This document shows, in pieces, positions 22,495 through 35,340 of a stretch of 64,000 bases of DNA. Both the position numbers and the translations under genes were made by a program. Positions within the stretch are counted from its first letter, which is position 1, and every line of letters begins with the position of its first letter. This DNA is from Xanthostigma xanthostigma. Its lineage: Eukaryota > Arthropoda > Insecta > Raphidioptera > Raphidiidae. Location: assembly GCA_963575645.1 (NCBI GenBank), contig OY754464.1, forward strand, positions 47,916,192-47,980,191, written 5' to 3'. The notes beneath the pieces are model-generated. The model searched no databases. It was given only the letters and a program-made list of their open reading frames with translations, and was not told where the DNA came from.

Positions 22495-22557
22495 CACACT
22501 GTATTGGAACTTAGATAGCGTAAAAACACTTGCCAATTTTGCTTGTAAATATCTTAA

Positions 22558-22591
22558 AATAAACTTGTAGTATAATTGCAATTATAATAAA
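22558..22591 (+). terminator. NEPRO polyadenylation signals
   Basis: Two AATAAA hexamers at 22,558-22,563 and 22,586-22,591, 64 and 92 bases after the NEPRO stop codon, give plausible cleavage signals. Confidence 0.6.
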
Positions 22592-25079
22592 GAATCTAAT
22601 TTTTAATAAATGATTCTGTTTCTTAAGATAGTTCATGGTATAATCTTTATTATACATTGATATCAGTGTTTAAGGAGTTTCAATAGGGATCTTGCAGCCT
22701 ACAGTTGTGTAAGTCGATGATCATTTTCAAGAGTCTACTTCAGACGGCTAGTCTCCACAAAAAAATATTCTTGCCTGGTTTTCTAATTTCTTAATTCTTA
22801 TTATTAAACCACTATGTAAGTGCGAAGATTGTAATGCAAGATTAATAAAATGTTCATTATTTGTTCCAAGGGACAATTATATATATTCAAATCTTTCCAG
22901 TGTCACTATCTCGAGGAATGAGACAACAACAATGAAATAAGTTTACAAGCAGAGCTAAACTGTTCTGAACTGTCTAAATTATACACTTAAATAAAATTTC
23001 GTCTGATGTCGCTAGTGTAAGCAAATCTAACTCTGACTTTTTCAAATTCAAGCGTCAGGAACAGCAAAGCTTTATTAATTGGACAATGGACCATTAATCC
23101 ATACATAGTTTTTAGATCTTTGTTTTCTACGTTTAGGTCGATATACTGTTTCATACAAAAGACCCTAATGACCTGTTGTTGAGCACATATAAATCTACAG
23201 CCTAATCTAATTCATTTCATCAAAATAGGCTGTCGTCAAAATGACACTGCAGGTATAGACAAAAATTCTGAAAGCACTTTCCTATCAGAAAACTCCGTAA
23301 AAAACTAAATTATGGACAGAAAAAGAAAACTTTAGAAAACCGCTCGTATATGTTTCTAAAATAGAGTTATATTCAAATAGTGATTATTTACATGCAGAGG
23401 CCGACTATTTAGCAGTCTCGGCTGCCCTAGGCCGTGCCGATTTTGCAGTGTAAAGATGGAAAGTATCTACTTATGAAAACAACACATTTTTGCATTGCTG
23501 GTTTTTCCCCTGAAAAAATGACTTAAAAAAATTTTACACGATAAAAATTTTTTGTATTGCTGACATAAAAGTGTCCACCGTGGACATAAGAGTGGCTATC
23601 GTGGGCATAATTTTTTTTCAACGAAACTTTATTCTTTCAAGTGTTAAGATGACACCATAATATATTCAAATTTTACCATTCCAACCCACAAGTGGGGAAT
23701 GGTACCAGTTTAGGTCAAAAATCACTATTCAAAAATTTTACAATATATTTCCGTTTTGAGGTCCCCCGAATCCAAAAAAAACATATTTTTGAAAAAAACT
23801 CTGTGCGTCTGTTAGTCTGTTTGCCTGTGAACACGATACAGGTCAAACGGATGAGCGTATTGAAACCAAATTTTGGGAGGATGTTTGGTATGCAAATATG
23901 AAGAGCCTATTGTTTTTGGGGAAAATCGGCGCATGCGCAGAAGAAATATATGCTATAACGGTGTTTTTTATATAATAATGGTATACTTTTCATAACGGCT
24001 TATTATTCTATTTATTTTTTCAAGAAAGTTTCGTTAAAAAATTTTTTTCTAAACTTTTTCGTTGCGGAAATATTTTGAAAATAAAAAAAAATCCGCCGGT
24101 TTTTGGTTTTATGGATCTGTCAGAAATAAACTAGTTAAGCATGCTTTGATTAATTTTTACATGACGTGAAACATATTATGTAGGTAACCATGGCAACAAA
24201 TAGCAAATATCATATTGAATACTAGCCATTACCCGCGTCACCTCACACGATATCAGAAATTTTATTTTCTTTATTATAATCAAATGCCAACATTTTTGAA
24301 GTTGGAATGGTCCCGTCGCCCAATTGGCTGGAATTTTTTATTTATGAAGATATATGAAAATTTCTTTAACCAATCTTTTTTTCAGTGGCATGGGTATATT
24401 TTTTGTATATCCACTACATAATGAGAACTTTGGTTTTTCTTATGGACGTCATTTTGGATTTTTAGATATTCGAATTTTTCTGATTAATTTGATGTATTAA
24501 ATCCTATATCTGAATGAGAACAAAGTTACTAAACTGATCAAAGTTGCCTTTCGACGTTATCTATACTGATCAGAGTGTGCCGTGTAAAACAAAATTTGTT
24601 GAAACATGAATACCGACAGTTTAAACAATCTGTCAAGCAATCGCTGCGGTTTTTAGGCGCGAATAGCGTAAGCTAAAGCGCTTATATGTACTCGGTTTGT
24701 CTGTGAATCTGTGATCTCGAATTTTGTATCCAGCGTACAGCCCAAATGGCTTAACCGATTTAAAAAAACTTTTTTGTTCGATTTTTCTCCGGGTAACTTA
24801 GATCCTAACGTCGCCCGATATTTGAATTTTCGCCCCAGAGGGGAGAAATTTAGAAAAAACAAAGTTTTTCGCTTATAACTCGTTCAATTTAAATCAAATC
24901 GGTTCGAAACCTGTCTTAAACGATTATACAGATTTATATAGAAATAAATTCAATCTGGTATAATCGATGGCAAACATCTTTCGGTTATCTCTCTCTGTTG
25001 CACTGTGTAATATGGTAATTTAAAGATTACGTATGTTCTGTCTTAAAATAAAATTGGTCGATAATTTTATTTATTAAAA
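22592..25079. other. Intergenic, repeat debris, no gene seen
   Basis: No convincing exon. About 23,690-23,960 is the reverse of the repeat at 11,630-11,780 ('aaattttgggaggatgttt', 'cgcatgcgcag'). About 23,970-24,070 recurs near 26,270-26,620. A block near 24,222 starts with CTAGCCATTACCCGCG, the same type of repeat end as at 10,292. Confidence 0.5.
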
Positions 25080-25313
25080 CTAGCGGCCCGGTTCGGCTTC
25101 GCTCGAATTTGTAGCTTGTCGCCGTTTTTTCGTCGACTTGCGTTGCAAAATTGGTCTCCACGAAAAGCGTTTTTAACGCGATAATAATAACCGGTATCAA
25201 TTCTGAAGGTTAATTCTAAATATTGGTGAAAAAATTTTTGAAATCGAATGAGTAGTTTCGGAGATTGCCTCCCATATCCAAACTTACAAACTTTAGCTTT
25301 TTATAATATTATA
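25080..25313 (-). mobile_element. Helitron-like element, reverse orientation
   Basis: Reads from CTAGCGGCCCGGTTCGGC to 'ctttttataatattatag', the reverse of the 20,721-20,975 element (shared 'cgacttgcgttgcaaaatt' and 'gagtagtttcggagatt'). It abuts the reverse of a second Helitron-like 3' end (CGGTCCGTCCCGATTTCACC), so two elements are joined end to end. Confidence 0.5.
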
Positions 25314-25591
25314 GCGGTCCGTCCCGATTTCACCTGGGTGCGATAGATATAATTCTGCAAAATGTATTTCGATTGCGTCCCGGCGTGTGAACTAATAGCT
25401 TTGAGCAAGTTCTAACAGATATCGCTCTTTGGTACTAAAACAAGAGATCGGCTCCCTACTGCGTGGTGTTTATTGGGTGAGAGGTGACACATGTAGACGT
25501 CTGGCGGGGATAACTGAACGATTGATAATTGATAAGTTATCGACCACATTATAATAATCGCTCATTCTGTTTTCACGGGGTTAAATATATA

Positions 25592-26259
25592 AAAAAAAAT
25601 TGGTTGTCTGTAAAGTCGGTTTACGGACGATAGTTTTACGTGATAACGTATTCCGTAATACATAACCTAAACCTCCCAAAATTTGGTTTCAATCCGCTTA
25701 TCCTTGGTGTCGGAATGATAAGAAATGTCAAAAGTGACGTTTGCAACTTACAAAGTATTATGTTCTAATAATAATTAGTTATTCCAATACTTAACTTAGA
25801 AGGCTTTGCATTTCACAATATACTAATGTCAAAAAATTGAATTAAACATTAGAAATGCAGCTGTTTTCATGTTAAGACAAAACATACGTTTGCTTCTAAT
25901 ATCCATGTACGGCAAACAAAGACAACCGACCGCGTCGCGCCATGCATTACACAACATTGCATTTATACAGCTATTTTTCTATATAAATTTGTATAAAATA
26001 TTTTTCTATATAAATTTGTATAAAAAAACTGTTTAGGCAAATTCTGTTATACGAAATCTATGTAAAATGTTCTCCTCTTTCGTTTAAGACTGGTTTCAAA
26101 CCGATCTGATTTAAATTGAGCGAGAAATTAGCAAAAAGCACGCACAGGGTCAGGCGGAACGTTAGGAACGTTACGTTACACTTTTTCGAACATGCAGCCG
26201 GTGTTTTATCAATTTATAATATTGGTGATTCATCAATTTATAAGACGTTATCACGTCAA
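25592..26259 (+). mobile_element. 0.67-kb dispersed repeat, TTGACGTGATAACG family (copy 2)
   Basis: Almost identical along its length to 50,184-50,868 and opposite in orientation to 1,326-2,032. Begins with an A-run then TTGGTTGTCTGTAAAGTCGG and ends ACGTTATCACGTCAA. Contains a duplicated 22-bp block 'tttttctatataaatttgta'. No ORF. The close match to copy 3 suggests recent movement. Confidence 0.75.
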
Positions 26260-26804
26260 TAATGGTGCACCTACTTTTCATAACGGTTTATCATTCAATC
26301 TGTTTTACAAGAAAGTTTTGTAATTTGTTTCTGGTGAAAATCGGCGCTTGTGCAACATAGCTATATGTTAAAACGTAGTTTTTTGTATAATAATGGTATA
26401 CTTTTCAAAACGGTTTATTATTCTATTTTACAATTTTTGTAAAAACAATTTTTGGAGAAAATCGGCGCATGCGGAAAAGAGATATACGTATACTCTTTAA
26501 TGTTGTTTTTAATATAATTATGATATACATTTCATAACGGTTTATTATTCTGTATATTTTTACAAGATATAGTTATAAAAAAATGTGTTATTCTAAACTT
26601 GTAGTTTCGGAAATATTTTGAAAATAAAAAAAAATCTATTGTTCTTTTGTTCGATGCTAGGTATTTGACAAGCATATTTTGTTTAATTTTAACATGACGT
26701 GATAACATAATATATATATAGAAAACCATGAAAACGAATAGTAAATAGATATCATAATGTTTAGTATAAATAAACAATAATTATTAATCATTACTAACAC
26801 TTAC

Positions 26805-26938
26805 CTTTCGTGTGACTCCAAAATCCATAGATCCATGGTTCAAAGCCGTCTTGTGTGTATCATCCTGTTCGCTTGGCTCGTGCTCTCCATTAAACCTTTT
26901 ACTATTCTCCATGGTCCATTCCTCTATTGTGTCCCTGT
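26805..26938 (-). CDS. Orphan first coding exon of an unknown gene
   Basis: On the minus strand an acceptor (CCTAATTAG) is followed by a short leader, an ATG in strong context (GGACCATGG, at 26,912), 36 codons ending in phase 0 and a consensus donor GTAAGTG. The peptide starts MENSKRFNGEHEPSEQDDTH and is acidic and hydrophilic, as in the cytosolic N-terminus of many membrane proteins. I do not recognise the family. Following exons should lie to the left (below 26,800) and none are visible before NEPRO, so the intron is long, the gene spans its neighbours, or it is a relic. Confidence 0.45.
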
Positions 26939-28436
26939 CTAATTAGGTTTAAGAAATGAATGGTTAAATAATAAATAAATAATTGTCGTGGCTAAATGTT
27001 ACTAAAAACAAAAGCCAATAAAATCTATATTAAAAAAAAAGTTGTCCATTACCCGCGGTATCGCACGCGTTAACAGAAATTTTCTTTTCTTTGTTATTAT
27101 ATTGTGTCAAATGTCAATATTATTATTTATTAGTTGAAAAGACCCCGTCGTCCAATTTCCTGAAATTTTTTCGACTAGATCTAATTAACTAATTACACAT
27201 GTATATGTCTGGTGACAATGCATATATCCAATATGGCGGACGCCCCAAGATGACGGAACAACTTTTCCTTCACAACTATCTTGAATAAAATAATCAAATA
27301 ATTTTTATTCTGTAATGTTATATTATATTAGTTAAAATTTTGAAAGACTAAACACGAAAAATAAAATACTAATAAAAAGAAAGATTTTATTGAAATGTAC
27401 CAAAAAGGAAATATAATTTAGGGTCATAATTATAAAGAAGTTGGTTGTGACTAATAAACGATCATAGAGTTTATATCTATGAACCTAAATTATTAATAAA
27501 TAATTAAAATGATTTTTTTCCTTTCTGTGTTTCAGTATTTTCAATTGCTATTTTAAATAAGATTTTTAAGCTCAAAGTTTCGTTAAAAATATACACCGAT
27601 TTTTAAACATAACGCCGGAGTAAATTGTGTAAAATTTCGCGCTTTGTAATTCTTGATTTACTTGCGCATATACTCCCACTGGTTCTAGTTAGTTTTATTT
27701 CATTTACACTCTAAAATTGCTCAAGCATTTTCAAATTTGAAAAAAATATGACACGTTTTGCGCACACATTATACATAATAAAAATACCACGTTGGCACAA
27801 GCTGAATACCTGCATCTATAAAATGTCAATATCACATGTTCCAATATTGACAATCAAAGGTAGGTGCCTACAGCGGACACCGCCTATTTTCGAAATTGGA
27901 CAAACTTCAGAATTTAAAATAAATTTTTCTAATTTTTTTGGTTGAAGAAGTTTTACATTTTTGAAGTGAAAACTTCTTTAGCGGCGTTGAACACTTTTTT
28001 TGTAATGGGTAAAAAATCTTAAACTCGCCGTCAGGTCACGTGTCCTGATCGGTCACGTGTGCGTAAGACGGAAACTTTTATTTATACAACGTTAGACATC
28101 TAGCGTTGAAATATCGTATATAAAAAATGCTATCTATGATACAAACCATTTTGATCTTAATATTCAAGTTTTCACTTAAGCTGGCACTCCCGGAGTGCAA
28201 ATCTTTTTTTTCAACAAACTCTTTACGTTTCATCGAATTTTGTCAAATAATTGAAAACCTACGCAGTGCTTCAATGTAGAGCTACATAAAGTACTTTAAA
28301 AAAATTTTAGAACAAACGCGCGTTCCCACAAGCCTACTTGAATGTAAGAACGTCATCAACACGTGTCACTTTGCAACCTTAGTTAACAAATTTCTGATCG
28401 CTCGAATTTCATGTAAAAAAAATGTTACACCAGTCA
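26939..28436. other. Non-coding region, no gene seen
   Basis: AT-rich. A stretch near 27,480-27,660 ('gaacctaaattattaataaat ... aattcttgatttacttg') is the reverse of about 11,230-11,430 in CNOT11 intron 2, so an old repeat is shared. No exon-like ORFs. Confidence 0.4.
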
Positions 28437-29470
28437 AAGACAAGAAAAAATTAAAAAAAATTAATTTATCTTACGAAACTAATAATATTTCAACTTGACT
28501 TCACGAAATTTAAAAAAAAATGTTTTTGGACAAAGTTATAGCCATCTTTTGGACCCCTCTCACAAGTAGGTAATGCTTTGCGGTGACCATCATAGCTTTG
28601 TGCTTTGTGTTTTCATACGATGTTCATTCAAAACTTGTTAAAAAATATGTATTTATAAGTTTTGAATGAATATCGTATGAAAACATTTATGTAAAAATGT
28701 TTTCATATAATATTGATTCAAAACTTATAAAAAAAAATCGATTTTTTCAAAATATTCACTATTCCTAACCCCTTAAACAATATCTATGCTATTTAGGTAT
28801 GTAAAAAAATAGCATAGATATTGTTTAAGAGGTTAGGGACAGTCAAGATTTTGAAAAAATCGATTTCTTTTTTTCCATTTTCTTGTAGTTTGATGTATCG
28901 AAAATATTCCCTAAAAATTTCAAGTGAATTGAATAAATAGTTTCCGAGATATATAATTATTAATTATATTATTATAATAACTCGGTGTAGGTAAGATTAA
29001 AACTTGAAACGCGTTTTTCTCGAAACTATGTTTTCGAAGTCTGTGACCACTGAAATTCAAGAGCCACTTGATGGATTTAAATTAATATTTTTACAGCTTA
29101 TTGAAGGCATAAAAAAAGGACTTGATGGAAGGATTTTTGTTTTTGTTGAAAACTTCGGCTTTTATAACAATCTGTCCTTGCAAATTCGGGTGTAAGCTTT
29201 TAGAAGCCGCCATTTTATTAATTTTCAAAAAAAATCTTCGATTAAGTTCTAAATTTAGTATTAAACTAAAGACTTTTCTATTTTTATTGATTTTGGATGA
29301 ACCAGCACAAAGTTATGATGGTCACCGCAAAGCATTACCTACTTGTGAGAGGGGTCTAACAGATGGCTATAACTTTGTCCAAAATTATTTTTTTTTTTGA
29401 AAATTTTGTGAAGTCAAGTTGAAATATTATTAGTTTTATAAAATAAATTAAAATTTGTCGAAAAAAATTT
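28437..29470. mobile_element. Foldback element with 180-bp arms
   Basis: Outer arms 28,437-28,617 and about 29,290-29,470 are inverted ('cctctcacaagtaggtaatg' versus 'cattacctacttgtgagagg'). A second inverted repeat sits inside (28,770-28,800 versus 28,808-28,845, around 'atagcatagatattgttta'). No transposase ORF. The 29,004-29,195 reading frame is not recognisable. Confidence 0.65.
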
Positions 29471-30683
29471 TTTATAAATTTTTTCATGCCTCTGACTGCC
29501 CTTAGCCCCTTAAACAATATAAATTATTAGTTCCCCTCCCTAAAAAGTTTCTGATTTTCAATAATATTAAAAAACTAAATTAAAAAAAATCATCAAAATC
29601 GAAGCTGTTCTTGCGAAGTTCTCAGTAAAAGGCTTCATTGACGCGACTAGAAGTCACTACGTCATGTAGGTACTATCTTTAATGAAAGTATCACGCTCTA
29701 TAAAATCGTAACCATTCTTTTGCGAACGCCGCTCCAACTATTATTATTATTTTCAATCAGAACGCCACGCGACGCGGACATGAATAAAACACCTGACACG
29801 AAAGCATTCGCTAAAAATATTCTCAATAAAAGCTTCAAAACCGAATGCGGATTTACCAGAATTGCGTATTTCCGTTACAACCCGAGTTTGTTCGATTAAA
29901 GAAGATAAATTTCTGAGAGAGGGAGCGTCGATGAGTAATTTTTTTTCTGAAAGTAGGCTTAGTTTAGAAAATTCTCTAATGTACATAATAATAATTCTTA
30001 TTGTTTAGGTAGTACGTAGTGACTATGAAGAAATTTCCTCGCAAAAAATTCACACATGCGTGCTATTAAGATAGGGTTCACCATTTTAAAGAACTATTTT
30101 TAATAAATCATCTTGTGGAATATCTGAAAATGGCGTAATGAAAGTTAACGCACAATTTAACACAATCCGAGTCCATTAAATTAAAAATGAATGAAAATAT
30201 TTCATTGGCACACTTGAACTGCAGGCGGCCGGCCGGCGTTCTACTTTGTTTTGTTATACCTTTGAGAAGTATGGAACTTGCCGTATAGATTATTTACGAG
30301 AAAAATATAAAAGAAATTAATGGAAGACTGCGTGGTTCCTTTTCCTTTTTAAAAATAGATTTTTTAATTTTAAAATATTAATATAGGACATTTGCATATT
30401 TTTTACTCTTATATAAAAGCTTAAACTATTACCAATATTTACCTTAATTTTTAGTGTTCTGTGCAAATGAAACACATGGAATCACTTCCAGGCTCATGCG
30501 TGCGTCCGTCCGTCTGTCACAGTCGATATTTTCTGAAACTATTTGACGTAAAAAGAAATTTGGCATAGAGATATAGTGTAGTGGCCCAATTAAAGACGTG
30601 AAGTACAAAAAGTTGAAAGAATATTCATTAAATATTAAATTTCTACGAGTATATGCAGATATTATAGACATATTTGTAGACTA
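29471..30683. other. Non-coding region
   Basis: No exon recognised. A repeat of the type 'ttctgtgcaaatg...cgtccgtccgtctgtcac...aaatttggcatag' at about 30,450-30,570 is also seen at 46,020-46,120. It is a common dispersed insect repeat. Confidence 0.4.
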
Positions 30684-31012
30684 TGGGCCATCCATAAATT
30701 ACGTCACACGAATTTCATGATTTTGGAGCCCATCCCCTGTTCGTGTCACATTTGTGTGACCCCCCCTTCCATTCCCCGGCGTGACGTCACATATTTAGCC
30801 ATTTTAAATTAAAAAAAATATTTAAATAAAACAGTACTTCCAAAATTATTTATATTTTTCTGTTTTTTCATAAAGTCAACAATTTTTCGGTAGAGGTGAA
30901 GTTCAGAGTTTTTTAGATTTATACATGTGACGTCACGAAGCTTATGATTTGTCTCCCCCCCTTGTCACACTTTGTTGACCTCCTCCCTCTCTTTTAACGT
31001 GTGGATGTCCCT
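30684..31012. mobile_element. MITE, mariner-type ends
   Basis: Ends TGGGCCATCCATAA and the inverse of AGGGACATCCACACG, each next to TA. Internal 'gtgacgtcac' occurs several times, with C-runs ('gacccccccttcc'). No ORF. Confidence 0.65.
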
Positions 31013-31139
31013 TATCAGACTTTTGAAAATTGGAGATGGACTACTCCACCGTAGCATTTTTTTTCGAAACTGTATTTTTAAAGTGAAAAAGTAAAATTCC
31101 TGAAAAATTGCTTTTTTAACGTGACTGATTTCAGGTTTT

Positions 31140-31293
31140 ATACTTTTTACACGATTTATATTAACTTCACTTGTGAGTTTGTATGTATGTATGTATGTAT
31201 GTATGTATGTACCTATGTATGTATGTATGTATGTATGTACGTACGTATGTATGTATGTATGTATGTATGTACGTATGTATGTATGTATGTATG

Positions 31294-31324
<31 letters not shown>

Positions 31325-31716
31325 CCTTCATTTGGACTACAGCAAGTGGTTTATTGGTACTGTAGTATAATATGCCAGCACTGTAACTACAGTGGTTAGC
31401 CGTGCGGTCTAAGGCACGGGTCTTCGCTGACGTCAACTCTCGGAATCACGGGTCGTGGGTTCTAATCCCGTTCACGCCGAAAAAAAAATGTTTATTTTTC
31501 GGCAAATTTTTGACAATAAATCGAACTAAAAACTGGAAAATAAATATAGTTTAAAAAAAACTAAAAAACACGCTTTATATCGAACTAAAAAGTAAAAAAT
31601 ATTTTTTTTAAAATAAGCTTAAGACAATAATGAATAAAAAAATACTAGTATTATTGTGAAAAAAGCGTGGGGCGCTCGATGTACGAAAATGTGGAACAAA
31701 GCGCCCCACGCTTTTT
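31140..31716 (+). mobile_element. tRNA-derived SINE-like repeat, copy 2
   Basis: Same order as copy 1 (14,371-14,811): leader, expanded (TATG)n, tRNA Leu/Ser-like head at about 31,395-31,480 (GTGGGTTCTAATCCCG), body and 3' hairpin. The hairpin stem GTGGGGCGC/GCGCCCCAC is kept but the 27-base loop is the exact reverse complement of that in copy 1. A 38-bp insertion ('aagacaataatgaat...') lies between body and hairpin. Confidence 0.65.
31181..31323. repeat. (TATG)n microsatellite
   Basis: About 140 bp of ATGT repeats with ACGT and ACCT interruptions. It creates false ORFs in several frames rich in Met-Tyr-Val-Cys. It is an expansion of the short run present in SINE copy 1. Confidence 0.95.
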
Positions 31717-33640
31717 GATTAGGTATTGTTTATAGTTTCATGTTATTATCATTGAACCACACAGGTAGGTAATTGTTTGATACTCCTGGTTAGATTATTT
31801 TCAAGATATTAAAATTCTGAATGACGAATACACGCTAATGATCTCAGTTATCGAGCGTCTATATTAATAATCTATAAGAGATACAGTATAAACTATATAT
31901 GAAGTGATATATATTTATGACAAATTGAGTGCACTTGATTCTTTCATTGCCAAACGAAAACCTATACGGACGAATTTGATTATTATCAATACATTGTTTG
32001 ATTCAAATTGGAACATATTATAATATATTGCTTTTGTTTGAATTTTTCCTATAGATATATAAGATAACATGTGCTTCAACATCTTATGGGCCGAAAAAGT
32101 TCACGAAGTGAACTTTCATTGCTCTGACGAATAGATATTCACAAAGTTTCTCACAAAAAATCGGCCGGGTAACACCTGCTATGGGATAAGTTATGAAACA
32201 AACAAATGTGTTGTGAAAAATAAATAAAAAACTCTGCATTATAAGGAATATTTATATAGTGTATCAAAAATTCAAGACTGATATTATATAATAATATGTA
32301 AAAAGAAAATGTAGGCAACATGTGACAAATTTTTGCAGCAGTTTTTAAGAATCTGTCTGGAAGAGAATTGTTTAAAGTTGATAAGAGTTTAAAAACAAAT
32401 GTATTTTTTATCACAAGCTGACATATAAGTATTCAATCGTTCCGCCTTCCTCAACCATCCAAGGAACATACAATTTTGCTATTTTAAGGAGCACTCTATA
32501 TTTTTTCTGGAAAAGACCCTTTTTTGAGTATTTCCATCTACACGGTTAAGGTCCGTTTCCACGCACCGCGGCGGACGACCACGGATGATCACGTATCGCA
32601 TCGGGGCTCTTCCCGCAGTGCTTGTCGGTCCGTGTACTGCTTCGTTCACAAATTTTGCTTTTTCAAAATGCCCAGTGGCTGCGGCTGTAGTCCTTGTTAT
32701 ACTATTTAGTCATCATTACTACTTGACCAAAATAGTATATTACATCACAAGGGTCGAAAGTTGAATTTTCGGCTCGCCGAGGGCATCATGACGCGCAGGG
32801 CCGGAAATTAAAATCACATACTATTAAGTCTATAAACAAGTCTTTTAGAAAATTCAAGCTGCTAACCCAATTCAATAAAAAGATATGACCTTTAAATATC
32901 ATGTATTTTGAAACTGAGTCACTTATCAAAACTTCTAAGATACTTCCCCTTGACCTAGAATCTTGAAATATAGCAAAAAAGGAAAACAATTCGAAATCCT
33001 TAATTTATACATGACAGACTTAGTTTTTATTAAGTTTGTTAATTATAAGATAACCATTTTTATCGTAACACAATGCAGGACAGAAAATGTTTGTTCAGTT
33101 CGCTGAAAAAAGGCTTCCTTATTTTTAGTAGCTTAAGTTAATACTTACAACATACACAAAGCATGCGTGAAGGCAAATCTTTTTTTAGTAACCTAAATAA
33201 AAAAAAAATTTAAGCATGCGCGAAAACGAATGGCTTTTTTTTAGTAACATTATTTTAAAAAATATAAGCATACGCGAAAATGAATTATCGTTTTTGCGAA
33301 AATGCGAAAACAAATGACCTTTTTATGATTCGTTCGTGTAGTGAGTAGTCAATAGTCATATAGTCACACGTGTAAAATATAATCGAATATTATAAAATTC
33401 GCATAATAATGCAGGATATTTCCGAGACACACATTAATGCGGGACTGTTCCGGGAAATTCTGAACGGTTGGTCACCCTAGTTAATTATATATCAATCTCA
33501 ACAAAGTACTTGTCACATGGCTATAACAATACGGAATCTTCATGGTGCGAGTCCTACTCGCACTTCATCTTTATAAAAAAACTAGCGGCCCTGTACGTGC
33601 TTCGCTACGTATAAAGTGAAATAATAAAACAATTTATTTG
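31717..33640. other. Non-coding region
   Basis: No exon recognised. A GC-richer island at 32,550-32,690 ('cacgcaccgcggcggacgac') may be a small transposon end. At 33,579 'ctagcggccctgtacgtgcttcgctacg' is a Helitron-like 3' end in reverse, followed by an ATCT microsatellite (33,646-33,670). Confidence 0.4.
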
Positions 33641-33894
33641 GAACATCTATCTATCTATCTATCTATCTATTTTATTAATTGCTAGCTATTTTAAAATATA
33701 CATGGGCGTATATGTGTGTATGTCGAGCACTCCAGCTTCGCCGTCGTGCTCGAAAAAAATGGCGTAAAGTATTCGTGGATAACTGGTCTTTAAAACACTT
33801 GCTCTATTTCGAGCACTCCGGCTGCGCCGTCGTGCTCGAAAAAAAAGCATTTGTTTTAAACGGTATTCAGTTTTTTTACATCCTCGATCTAGAT

Positions 33895-34112
33895 ATATGG
33901 TTGTTAAGTTCGTTGCGCCATCTATTGAATATTCACTCAATCCAGTCAACAGGTATTGCCATCTTATATGGTTGTTAAGTTCGTTGCGCCATCTATTGAA
34001 TATTCACTCAATCCAGTCCACAGGTATTGCCATCTTATATGGTTGTTAAGTTCGTTGCGCCATCTATTGAATATTCACTCAATCCAGTCAACAGGTTCGC
34101 CATCTTATATGG
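33895..34112. repeat. 71-bp minisatellite, three units
   Basis: Units start at 33,895, 33,966 and 34,037 with periods 71, 71 and 70 ('atatggttgttaagttcgtt', 'gcgccatctattgaatattc'). A fourth unit breaks off after 34,112. Upstream, 'cgagcactcc(a/g)gct(t/g)cgccgtcgtg' occurs twice (33,724 and 33,810). Confidence 0.9.
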
Positions 34113-35340
34113 TTGTATTATGACTGTAGTAGTATAATACGCCGGTTTGAGCTCACTCCTCAGGTGTCAAATTACACTCAGCTGGAGTGGGGGTAAACCA
34201 CCACCGGTGAACACCATGCTTCCTGCTTCATTTAAGTCCAAAAAAACTGATGTACTTTAAAATTCGAAAGAGGTGGAAATGTTAAGGGTTGCTGCCACCC
34301 CCTACTTGAATACCATCGTTGAACTCGTCTCAGATCCCCGATTAATTTGAGTCCAAACTTGATACGTCTAACTTTAAAATTCGAGAAATTGTACACAAAT
34401 CTATAAAAGTGGAGGGGGTAAAAATAGCTGTTTTCAAGCTATTTTTCAAGTGGCCCAGAAACCCCCTTATTCATCTACTGACTGTCAAGGAATAGACAAA
34501 TAATTTGCAATAAAATAATATTGCGACTAAGTATAAATTGAAATGTAAGCTATCCTATCTTTCAAGCTGGGTCGAATTGCACACGGTGTGCAAATCAAAT
34601 TTAAAATCGGTTCAGTAGTTTAGGAGTCCATCGCGGACAAAGATGTGACACGTACTTTTTATTTATTAAGATGGAGACAACAATTTTATTGAAGATTGAT
34701 ATAGAAAGTAACTAAGGAAAACAAAGTACGAAATCAAATAAAAGCAAATGGAATATGTCGAAATTTGAGAAGGGTATTGATTCTTATAGATGTAACGAAA
34801 GTTCTACGTACATAAAGTAACAAATTTATGATGAAATTGTCGGAGTAAGGCCGGAGTTTGGTGTTGGATGCATGTTGTTTCGGAAAGATTTTACAAATAC
34901 TACACATCGCATAACGCACAGGCTGTGTTCACTTCAGTGATGGAAGAAATAGGTGCACACAATGTAGGTTTGCTCCTACAGCAATCCAAAAGCGTCCGTG
35001 AATGTTAGCAACACAGAAACGCAGCCTCTGATAAGAAAAATTGAGCTGTGTCTATGTAAAAACTCTTATGACTCTACTTTGTATGATCAATGTTAAAATT
35101 AACAGCGCTGTTAAATTTCCGTCTCACTTTTACTTATCGGTGATGTTAGATTTGTTAGAAAGTGACAAAAAATTAACAGTACTGTAAATTCTTCCGTTAC
35201 CTTTTCTCCTCAGTTGAGTAGTTTGTGTGATGCTAATAGTCAAAATGTGTCGTTAAAAGTGTTTTTCATATTTATGTGTCAGCGACATAAGTCAACTCAC
35301 AGAACCTCAGCTGAGAAGAAAAGTTGAACTGTGTCTACGT
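34113..35340. other. Non-coding region
   Basis: No recognisable exon. The 61-codon minus ORF at 34,734-34,919 has a CSIC pair but no known domain. A weak inverted relation exists between 'gaaaaattgagctgtgtctatg' (35,035) and 'gaaaagttgaactgtgtctacg' (35,318), suggesting a duplicated segment. Confidence 0.35.

Noticed and set aside
31121-31436. ORFs rich in MYVC or YIHT on both strands
   Set aside because: They are translations of the (TATG)n microsatellite in different frames, with no domain.
33895-34112. CRISPR-like array
   Set aside because: Direct 71-bp tandem units without spacers in a eukaryotic genome; an ordinary minisatellite.
34734-34919. Possible zinc-finger-like ORF with a CSIC motif
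   Set aside because: Only one Cys pair, no following His or Cys, no exon borders and no family match I recognise.
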